Shown here: one piece after another, positions 8,761 to 14,800 of the stretch
Position numbering within the stretch: the first letter of the stretch is position 1
How the letters are laid out: every line of letters starts with the position of its first letter
Assembly: GCA_030598885.1 (NCBI GenBank)
Contig: JAUVOZ010000017.1
Location: 1-19,158, forward strand
Length of the DNA: 19,158 bases
Origin: Anaerolineae bacterium
GTDB taxonomy: Bacteria; Chloroflexota; Anaerolineae; Anaerolineales; E44-bin32
Direction: 5' to 3'
Program-made: the position numbers and the translations under genes
The notes under the pieces: model-generated
Seen by the model: the letters and a program-made list of their open reading frames with translations, nothing else
What the model was told of the DNA's origin: nothing
The model's database searches: none

Positions 8761-9945
8761 TCACAGCCGATGACGGCGTCGTTGTCCAATCCACTTCTTA
8801 GTTCGAGATTTCTGGGAAAGTCGAGGCAATAGTCCGTGGTTTAGCCAGGTTCGTTGGAGCATCTGATCCAGATTACGACGTTCAGCGTATGAAATCAGAG
8901 CTAGTTCATGCGCCCGTATGAGGGCATAAGGGAATCCTCCTGTGGAGCGGCATTGCTCGAGGATCCCGGCGTGAACCCAGTTCAGAAGCTCCGGTTGCTC
9001 GGCTACCCAACAAGGGATCTCCACACGAACAATTTGCCCCTCTTCTCCCGAGTTGAGGTAGAAGAATTGCACCTCATGCCCAGAGGCCTGGAAATCCCGA
9101 TTGACCGGCGAAGCATGGGTAAAGCGGGAACTACGCTGTCCTGGTGATAAGAGTTGAGCAAACAGCATGCGATCGGTCAAGCCTCGGTAGGGATTAGCGC
9201 GAAGGGTTTCCTGGTTAATAACCTCAAGCGGTAGATTTGCTAGGTGGAGTAAAGCGAGCACGTTTGTACTGCGTGGTCGATCTACGAAGCCGGCCAAGGC
9301 GGCACCAGCTTGGTGTATACGGTCGAGGTGATCAAAGTATGCGCGCAGGATACGATCCATAGTACGATGTTTTGAATCTTGCACTTGGAGCGCCAACCAC
9401 AATAGTAAGCCGTTATCGAGCAGTGCAAGTGTTGGCTCTCCAGGGCAGCAATCGGTTAAGCGAGCTAATTCCCCCATTTCGGCCACGTCACGCCATCCAT
9501 CAACTACGGCATTAGTAATCGCGCCGTCGTTCTGGTCATAAAGATCTTCATCCTGGTAATAAATCCACGGTCGGCTGTTAGTTTGAGGCGGCTTGCCACT
9601 GCCGTGAGCGATTATGATGCTGCCAATATTGATCATGAAATAGAAAGCGGGTGCATGACGGTCGGGGTAGATCTGGGATCCGTCAGCACCGATCACCTTC
9701 AATTGGTCCGGAAGGGTCGGAGGCGATACGAGCAAATCAAGTGGTTCCTGTGTGGGGACCGCGCCTGGCCAACGGTTGCCAGCATGGGCGATTCGAGCCT
9801 GTATATGTTTAGGTTTCATCAAGGAGACCCGGCGAAATGTCTCCACAGCTTCGGGAAGTTTTATGGCTAACTGTTCGACACGACTGGCGGCTGTTCGGCC
9901 CATATCCTGCATCTGGGAGAGCACTTGAGGAAGATTCAAACTCAT
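8761..9945 (-). CDS. nurA: NurA-type 5'-3' nuclease domain protein
   Basis: The 394-residue protein carries the NurA motifs in order: an acidic metal-binding motif IGADGSQIYPDRH (about residues 85-97, first Asp at about 88), a second acidic motif LALLDNGLLLW (about 172-182), a basic/aspartate stretch AGFVDRPRSTNV (about 217-229) and a C-terminal histidine motif FPYALIRAHELALI (about 334-348). In NurA these residues coordinate manganese in an RNase H-like active site. NurA dimers dock on the HerA hexamer and degrade DNA strands during end resection. The start at 9945 has AAAGGAA 8 bases upstream and sits about 23 bases downstream of the predicted transcription start. It is the first gene of the NurA, small protein, HerA unit. 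No Mre11 or Rad50 homologue is in the window. Partnership with HerA is known for the families; a repair role here is inferred. Confidence 0.88.
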   Translation of the reverse strand: MSLNLPQVLSQMQDMGRTAASRVEQLAIKLPEAVETFRRVSLMKPKHIQARIAHAGNRWPGAVPTQEPLDLLVSPPTLPDQLKVIGADGSQIYPDRHAPAFYFMINIGSIIIAHGSGKPPQTNSRPWIYYQDEDLYDQNDGAITNAVVDGWRDVAEMGELARLTDCCPGEPTLALLDNGLLLWLALQVQDSKHRTMDRILRAYFDHLDRIHQAGAALAGFVDRPRSTNVLALLHLANLPLEVINQETLRANPYRGLTDRMLFAQLLSPGQRSSRFTHASPVNRDFQASGHEVQFFYLNSGEEGQIVRVEIPCWVAEQPELLNWVHAGILEQCRSTGGFPYALIRAHELALISYAERRNLDQMLQRTWLNHGLLPRLSQKSRTKKWIGQRRRHRL

Positions 9946-9974
9946 ATGAAGTTCCTTTCGAACACCTGTTCCAG

Positions 9975-10002
9975 ATTATATCCTATGCCGACACCTACGC
10001 AA
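9975..10002 (-). promoter_or_regulatory. promoter of the nurA-herA operon
   Basis: Minus strand: TTGCGT (9997-10002), a 16-base spacer, and a perfect TATAAT (9975-9980). The expected start is near 9968, giving a leader of about 23 bases that contains the AAAGGAA ribosome site of nurA. This is the best -10 element found in the window with a gene in the right position. Confidence 0.65.
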
Positions 10003-10073
10003 CGAAATCAGCTTGACCCGCCCTTCCACGGGGGCTACAATCCGCCAAGGAATCATACCTGGTTGGATCTTAT

Positions 10074-10089
10074 CCTCCGTAAATGGAGG
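10074..10089. promoter_or_regulatory. small inverted repeat between the divergent operons
   Basis: CCTCC (10074-10078) and GGAGG (10085-10089) form an inverted repeat with a further G-T pair inside and a TAAA loop. It lies between the two divergent promoters, about 30 bases upstream of the -10 of the plus-strand operon. It could be an operator. The GGAGGT looks like a ribosome site, but it abuts the next ATG (10091) with no spacing. Confidence 0.3.
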
Positions 10090-10116
10090 TATGTGGCTGG
10101 GGCGTATGGGTTGTGC

Positions 10117-10122
10117 TATACT
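10117..10122 (+). promoter_or_regulatory. extended -10 promoter element of the seven-gene operon
   Basis: TGCTATACT (10114-10122) is an extended -10 element: TG, one base, then TATACT, five of six to consensus. The -35 region is poor. The expected start is near 10129, essentially at ATG 10131, implying a leaderless transcript; there is no Shine-Dalgarno sequence before that ATG. Confidence 0.5.
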
Positions 10123-10130
10123 GCGCGACA

Positions 10131-10382
10131 ATGAATAATGAAGAAGCGGTTTCTGAACGGGTTGCCAGGTGGTTGCAGAGAGTGGGATTGAACCAACCGG
10201 TCGCCTTCATACTTGAGGCTATCGGTCCCCTTGCGTTTCTCGGCGCACAAGCGGCTTTTCTGATGGAGCCGTTGATTGGCGCGTCTGACAACCCGGTTGG
10301 TGATTTAGCTCGTCTGTTGGAGGATCCAACCCAGGTGTCGGAATTAGTGGAGCGCTTACGTACGGAGGAGGAAGGGTGCTAG
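10131..10382 (+). CDS. small conserved-looking protein, first gene of the DUF6754/MutL-like operon
   Basis: This 83-residue protein is not recognised. It starts MNNEEAVSERVARWLQRVGL, has a mildly hydrophobic middle (PVAFILEAIGPLAFLGAQAAFLMEPLI, about residues 22-49) that could be an amphipathic or weak membrane helix, and ends with a charged helix (LLEDPTQVSELVERLRTEEE). ATG 10131 is preferred over an in-frame ATG at 10083 because the extended -10 lies between them and the upstream 16 residues look like untranslated DNA read as protein. It overlaps the DUF6754 gene by 7 bases, so it is co-translated with it and probably works in the same complex. Gene reality is supported by the coupling and the tight operon, not by family membership. 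Confidence 0.7.
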   Translation: MNNEEAVSERVARWLQRVGLNQPVAFILEAIGPLAFLGAQAAFLMEPLIGASDNPVGDLARLLEDPTQVSELVERLRTEEEGC

Positions 10383-11128
10383 GCAGCATAGATATCGTGG
10401 GTCTATTGGTCTTATTGCTCTTCCTCGGCTTGCTCCTGGGCTTTGCCGCTGTAGGTAGAAACTGGCCGACGGTGTTCCGTCCGGTACCTGGCTTTGAGGA
10501 ACTCGGGACGGCGATTGAGTGCGCGGTTGAAGCGGGTGAGCGGGTTCATCTCTCCCTGGGAACTGGATCTGTGATCGGTTCGGATAGTGCTCCGGCACTG
10601 GCCGGGTTGGCGATGCTTTCGCGTGTTGCGTCGGTGACCACTATGAGTGATAAGCCGGTGGTGGTCACTGCGGGTGACGGAGCCATGACTATGTTGGCGC
10701 AAGAGACGCTGCGTTCGGCTTACCAACAAGCTAAAGTGGGTGAGCGGTATCGTCGAACCTCTGGACGTATGTTGGGACCAACGCCGCTCTCCTATGTGGC
10801 CAGTCTCCCGATATTAATCGCTAGCGAGGACGTATCGGTTCACATACTGGCCGGTTCCTTTGGTGCCGAAGGGGCACTGGCGGCTGACTTTGGTGAGCGT
10901 CAACACGCCTTTGTGATTGCAGGAACCGATGATGCTCAATCCCAAGCTTTACTCTATGTGACGGCAGAATATCCAATGATAGGTGAAGAGATCTTTGCTG
11001 GAGGCGCTTACCTCAATGTTGGCCCACTTCACCGCGCCAGCCTACGGGCTCAAGATGCGGTCCGGATGCTGATTGTAGTCCTGATCCTGACTGGAACGGT
11101 TCTACGCGCCTTGGGGGTGATCTTGTGA
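10376..11128 (+). CDS. DUF6754-family membrane protein
   Basis: The 250-residue protein has one N-terminal transmembrane helix (about residues 6-26) and one C-terminal helix (about 229-248), flanking a soluble domain of about 200 residues. The soluble part contains VHLSLGTGSVIGSDSAPALAGL, KPVVVTAGDGAMTMLAQETL, ILIASEDVSVHILAGSFGAE, HAFVIAGTDDAQSQALLYV and YPMIGEEIFAGGAYL, a pattern I recognise as DUF6754, for which no function is known to me. Alternating beta strands and glycine turns suggest a Rossmann-like alpha/beta fold. It begins with GTG 10376, preceded by GGAGGAGG, and overlaps both neighbours (7 bases upstream, 4 downstream). Membrane anchoring at both ends and strict coupling with the neighbouring membrane proteins point to a multi-subunit membrane complex. 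Confidence 0.85.
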   Translation: MLGSIDIVGLLVLLLFLGLLLGFAAVGRNWPTVFRPVPGFEELGTAIECAVEAGERVHLSLGTGSVIGSDSAPALAGLAMLSRVASVTTMSDKPVVVTAGDGAMTMLAQETLRSAYQQAKVGERYRRTSGRMLGPTPLSYVASLPILIASEDVSVHILAGSFGAEGALAADFGERQHAFVIAGTDDAQSQALLYVTAEYPMIGEEIFAGGAYLNVGPLHRASLRAQDAVRMLIVVLILTGTVLRALGVIL

Positions 11129-11760
11129 AGGTCAGGACTAATATTGTGTGGGCGGCAGCGGCGGTTGGGTCGGGAATATTCGTCCTGCTGGGCTACTTCA
11201 TTGACTATGAGGTTATTCTAACCCTACGCTTAATTCTGATGCGTTGGTCAGTTCTGCTGGCAGCTGTGGCGTTGTTCCTGGGTTTGTTCAACCTATTAAC
11301 AGTGCACTGGAGCAAGGTTAGCGAGCAGGAGAAGGGATGGCCCTTTAGCGCACTTCTTATCCTTGCCTTCCTGGTCACGCTTATCATGGGTTTAGTATTT
11401 GGACCGGATAACCAGATATCGCTGCTGCTCTTCAACTACATTCAGTTGCCAGTCGAGGCCGGTCTGATGGCATTATTGGCTGTATTTCTGGCAGTGGCCG
11501 GATTTCGTCTCGTCTCCCGGCGTCGAGATCCATTCAGCTTGATATTTGTAGTGGTTGCGCTGTTTGTTCTTCTGGGGACGGGTCCGACGCTGGGGGCGAG
11601 TGATGGCGATGGATATGTTTTACTTAGACAACTGAGGAACTGGATCGCTCAAGTGTGGGCGTCTGGGGGCGCCCGCGGCATTCTGCTCGGGGTGGCGTTA
11701 GGAGCAGGGTTAACCGGGTTACGGGTCTTATTAGCGGTCGACCGACCGTACGGGGATTAA
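11125..11760 (+). CDS. six-helix integral membrane protein
   Basis: The 211-residue protein is nearly all membrane: hydrophobic helices at about residues 8-27, 42-60, 73-93, 108-129, 136-155 and 183-205. Short loops include TVHWSKVSEQEKGWPF between helices 2 and 3 and VSRRRDP after helix 4; the basic loop suggests that side is cytoplasmic. A segment of about 25 residues before the last helix (GASDGDGYVLLRQLRNWIAQVWASGGA) looks amphipathic. No transporter signature or conserved buried charge is obvious. The start is GTG 11125, overlapping the DUF6754 stop in a GTGA arrangement. It is followed after 5 bases by the acidic zinc-ribbon gene. It is not recognised as a named family, but its size and coupling argue that it is a core subunit of the complex encoded here. 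Confidence 0.8.
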   Translation: MKVRTNIVWAAAAVGSGIFVLLGYFIDYEVILTLRLILMRWSVLLAAVALFLGLFNLLTVHWSKVSEQEKGWPFSALLILAFLVTLIMGLVFGPDNQISLLLFNYIQLPVEAGLMALLAVFLAVAGFRLVSRRRDPFSLIFVVVALFVLLGTGPTLGASDGDGYVLLRQLRNWIAQVWASGGARGILLGVALGAGLTGLRVLLAVDRPYGD

Positions 11761-11765
11761 CTAAG

Positions 11766-14072
11766 ATGGCTGACATCCGTTGTCCGATGTGCAGCAAATC
11801 CAACCCAGAAGACGCCGAGGTCTGTGGCGTTTGCGGTGCGCGTCTTAAGCCGCTGGTCATCGACCAGCCTCCTCAAGAGCAGCCGCCCGGTCAGGCTGAA
11901 GAGCCACGAACTGAACAGGGGGCTGAGCAAGAGGAAGGGCTGGATTGGTTAGGTCGTATCCGGACAGAAGCCGAAAGCGAAGTCCCTGATGACGAGATCG
12001 AACCAGAAGAAACTACCGATGAGGCTGTATCCCCCGATTGGCTAGGGAGGCTGCGTGAAGTTGACATAACGGCGGATGAAGGACCACCTGATGGGGAGGT
12101 TCCCGACTGGCTGTCGGCTTTTTCCGAAGATGTCGGTGAAGTGCGGGAACCGGAAGGGGAAGAACAAGAGTGGCTAGATCGCATCCGCGAGAAAAAAGAA
12201 ACCGAGGCAATTGAGAGTGAAGAGGAGGCTGAACCGGTAGATGACTGGTTGGCTCGGCTCAGGGAAGATGAGGAACTGGTTCCAGAGAGCCTCGGAGCAG
12301 ATGAGATAACCCCGGAGGAATTCCCTCTACCAGCAGAGATCCCAGCCGAGGAAGAGGTAGAGGAGCAGGTAATCAGCCCAATCGAACCAATGGATATATC
12401 TATGGAGCCCTCTGAGGCTGCTCCATTGGATGTAGTGGAGGATGAAGAGGCATCTCCTGAACCGATCGATGTCTTGCCCGAGCCGACCGAGGTCGCTCCA
12501 TTGGAGGTCGTGGAGGATGAAGAGGCGTCTCCTGAACTGATCGACGTCTTGCCCGAGCCGATCGAGGCTGCTCCATTGGATGTAGTGGAGGATGAAGAGG
12601 CGCCTCCTGAACCGCTCGATATCTTGCCCGATCCGATCGAGGTTGCTCCTCCAGCAGTACCCTCTGATTTTGAGCTTCCATCGGAGATTGAAGGAGAAGT
12701 AGAGGAGGTTGAGGCAAGAGTTGATGAGTTCGAGACGCCCATAGAAGACGAACTTCCCCATGTTCCGGCACTGATCCTAGATGAGGAGGAGGCGATTGGC
12801 GAACAAACGCCTGATCTAGATCTGGATTCGATTCAGCTCCCTGGATGGCTAAATGAATTAAGGGAGACGACTCCTCAAGAAGAGGTGCCTGCGGAAGATG
12901 TTTCGCAAGACCTGGCGCCAGCAACGCTACCATCGTGGTTGGAAGCGATGCGGCCGGTTGAGACCTTCCGGTCGGCGGTAGAGATCGAGTCTATGGACGA
13001 ACAAGTCGTAGAGTCGGCAGGTCCACTGGCTGGCCTACAAGGCGTTCTTATGGCTGAGCCGGTAGTGGCCATACCACGCTCTGCGACCGTTGGCGCTGCT
13101 CGGCTGGAGGTGACCGAGCGTCAATATGCGCAGGCTGAATTATTGCATCGGATTGTAGAGGAGGAAGACCAAGAGCGACCACCAGCTACCGTGCGCCGGA
13201 TCCGCTTGCCCTTCCTGCGATGGGTAATTGGCTTACTACTGATCATCGCTGTAGTGCTTCCAACCGTCTTGTCCTTCAAGGATGGGGAAGGTTTTCCCCT
13301 GCCAAGTTACATGCCGCGCGATCTGGGGACCTTGTTTTCCGTGGTGGAAGAGATTCCTCCCGAACGACCGGTGTTGACTGTCTTTGACTATACGCCAGGC
13401 TACGCTGGCGAACTCAACACCGTTGCCGGCCCATTGCTGGAGCATATCATACTACGTGGTCTGAAGGTGGTAACTGTCTCAACCCAGCCGACCGGCTCTC
13501 CCTTGGCTGAAGGGCTGCTAAGCCGGGTTGGCGTAAACGGTGAGAACTATGTTCATCTGGGCTATCTCTCGGGTGGCTCAACCGCGGTGCAGTTATTCAC
13601 TGCTGCTCCTCGCGAAACCATTTCCAGGGGATTTCTCCTGCCAGATGATATGCAAAGCCAATCAGGTTGGCAATCACCGATTTTGCAGGATGTATTGCAA
13701 CTTTCAGATTTCAGCTTGATGGTGGTGATCACCGCCAGCACGGACAGCGCTCGCACCTGGGTGGAACAGGCCTACCCATGGAAAGGTGAAACCCCATTGG
13801 TGATGGTGCTCAGCGTCGGTACTGAACCCTTGATAAGACCCTATTACGAAGCCCTTGAACCTCAGGTTGACGGCATCCTAACTGGATTGCCAGCAGCGGT
13901 GACATACGAGCAGTACCTCGGGCGTTCAGGTGAGGCCCTTGCTCTCTGGAACGCCTTCGGGGCGGGAATGTTGACCGTTGAATTGATCTTGCTTGCCGGC
14001 GTGATCTATGGTGCTGCAATATGGTTAGTCCGGCCAAGGACAGTTGAGACGAGAAGCGAACACAATGACTGA
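11766..14072 (+). CDS. acidic zinc-ribbon protein with W-L motif repeats and two membrane helices
   Basis: The 768-residue protein starts with a zinc ribbon (CPMCSKSNPEDAEVCGVC, four cysteines in two CxxC knuckles). A very acidic, probably disordered region (about residues 45-440) follows. It contains seven short motifs of the form D/E/P-x-W-L-x-x-(L/I/F)-R/S (DWLGRIR, DWLGRLR, DWLSAFS, EWLDRIR, DWLARLR, GWLNELR, SWLEAMR; about residues 59, 89, 112, 134, 158, 358 and 388) and three tandem 25-residue repeats. A membrane helix (about 484-503), an extracytoplasmic domain of about 230 residues (LTVFDYTPGYAGELNTVAGP ... VMVLSVGTEPLIRPYYEALE) and a final helix (about 733-755) complete it. ATG 11766 is chosen because the zinc ribbon starts there; the frame runs upstream only as a shadow of the previous gene. 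The layout suggests a scaffold that recruits cytosolic partners to a membrane complex. Confidence 0.85.
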   Translation: MADIRCPMCSKSNPEDAEVCGVCGARLKPLVIDQPPQEQPPGQAEEPRTEQGAEQEEGLDWLGRIRTEAESEVPDDEIEPEETTDEAVSPDWLGRLREVDITADEGPPDGEVPDWLSAFSEDVGEVREPEGEEQEWLDRIREKKETEAIESEEEAEPVDDWLARLREDEELVPESLGADEITPEEFPLPAEIPAEEEVEEQVISPIEPMDISMEPSEAAPLDVVEDEEASPEPIDVLPEPTEVAPLEVVEDEEASPELIDVLPEPIEAAPLDVVEDEEAPPEPLDILPDPIEVAPPAVPSDFELPSEIEGEVEEVEARVDEFETPIEDELPHVPALILDEEEAIGEQTPDLDLDSIQLPGWLNELRETTPQEEVPAEDVSQDLAPATLPSWLEAMRPVETFRSAVEIESMDEQVVESAGPLAGLQGVLMAEPVVAIPRSATVGAARLEVTERQYAQAELLHRIVEEEDQERPPATVRRIRLPFLRWVIGLLLIIAVVLPTVLSFKDGEGFPLPSYMPRDLGTLFSVVEEIPPERPVLTVFDYTPGYAGELNTVAGPLLEHIILRGLKVVTVSTQPTGSPLAEGLLSRVGVNGENYVHLGYLSGGSTAVQLFTAAPRETISRGFLLPDDMQSQSGWQSPILQDVLQLSDFSLMVVITASTDSARTWVEQAYPWKGETPLVMVLSVGTEPLIRPYYEALEPQVDGILTGLPAAVTYEQYLGRSGEALALWNAFGAGMLTVELILLAGVIYGAAIWLVRPRTVETRSEHND
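12421..12645 (+). repeat. three tandem 75-bp (25-residue) repeats within the acidic protein
   Basis: CTCCATTGGA begins units at 12421, 12496 and 12571; the fourth position (12646) keeps only CTCC. The unit encodes APLDVVEDEEASPEPIDVLP plus EPTEV with few changes. Units 1 and 3 share a 38-base identical stretch around the boundary that unit 2 lacks, so they are closer to each other than to the unit between them. A degenerate half unit (EPMDISMEPSEA) precedes unit 1. Confidence 0.9.
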
Positions 14073-14790
14073 GTTCACCACACTCGATTTAGTAGGAACT
14101 ATTACTGCTGCCCTCCTAACGGTCATGGTGCTCAGCTATCTATTGGGGGATAATATATTTTTCCGATTTGCGGTCTACCTTTTCATCGGCGTTGCTGCGG
14201 GTTATGCTGGATCCATAGCATGGCATAACGTCATCTGGCCAGGTCTGATCGACCCGTTAGTCTCTCAGGAGCTAGCTGGGTTTCTACAGCCCTCCAACAT
14301 TGTTGCTGTCATTGTGCCTTGGTTGCTGACCATATTGCTCTTGCTTAAAGTGTCACCTGCCACTTCACGTTATGGTGGTCTGCCATTAGCTCTCCTAGTT
14401 GGGGTCGGTGCGGCGGTGGTTGTTGGGGGTGCTATATCAGGAACTCTGATCCCCCAGAGCCTAGCAGCTATGGGTACGCTTACTCCGAGTACGCTTCTAC
14501 CCCAAGCCGGGGAGGAGTTGATTGTATGGCTCGAACGTATTATCAGTGCCATCATAATGCTTTTAGCCACGATCACCATATTGATGTATTTTCGATTCAC
14601 AACCCGTCGCGGTGTAACAGGTGAAGCGAGACGCTCCAAACTCGAGAGGATAGCAGCTGTTATTGGTCAAGTGTTCATTGCAATCACCTTTGGGGTGATG
14701 TATGCTGGCGCGCTGGCGGCGACGGTGGTCATTTTAATTGAGCGCATCCAATTTCTTAGGGATGTCGTCTCATCTTTGTTGACGGGATAG
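14065..14790 (+). CDS. second multi-spanning integral membrane protein of the operon
   Basis: The 241-residue protein has about six hydrophobic helices (roughly residues 8-27, 31-52, 80-97, 104-126, 155-176 and 197-222). A cytoplasmic-looking basic loop, RFTTRRGVTGEARRSKLER, lies before the last helix, and a polar segment rich in Pro/Ser/Thr (LIPQSLAAMGTLTPSTLLPQ) is probably extracytoplasmic. No known transporter motif was found. The frame is open from TTG 14044, but ATG 14065 gives the usual start; it overlaps the preceding gene by 8 bases (ATGACTGA). No clear ribosome site precedes it, so translation is probably coupled to the zinc-ribbon gene. The MutL-like gene follows after 10 bases. 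It differs in sequence from the other six-helix protein in the operon; I see no convincing repeat relation between them. Confidence 0.8.
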   Translation: MTEFTTLDLVGTITAALLTVMVLSYLLGDNIFFRFAVYLFIGVAAGYAGSIAWHNVIWPGLIDPLVSQELAGFLQPSNIVAVIVPWLLTILLLLKVSPATSRYGGLPLALLVGVGAAVVVGGAISGTLIPQSLAAMGTLTPSTLLPQAGEELIVWLERIISAIIMLLATITILMYFRFTTRRGVTGEARRSKLERIAAVIGQVFIAITFGVMYAGALAATVVILIERIQFLRDVVSSLLTG

Positions 14791-14800
14791 TGATGGACGT

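Noticed and set aside
9990..10130. Possible tRNA or small RNA between the divergent operons
   Set aside because: No cloverleaf, no TTCGANTC T-loop in context and only a short hairpin; the space is taken up by two promoters.
10091..10138. Mini open frame (15 codons) after GGAGGT upstream of the operon
   Set aside because: The ribosome-like GGAGGT abuts the ATG with no spacing, and the frame overlaps the start of the first operon gene. The predicted transcription start is downstream of its ATG.
12421..12645. Tandem repeats considered as a CRISPR array
   Set aside because: The units are contiguous, in frame and 75 bp long, without unique spacers, and lie inside a coding gene.
11891..12742. Long serine-rich open frame on the minus strand
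   Set aside because: It is the mirror of the acidic Glu/Asp codons of the zinc-ribbon protein (GAG/GAT read backwards as CTC/ATC and Ser codons). It has no start context or protein-like composition.
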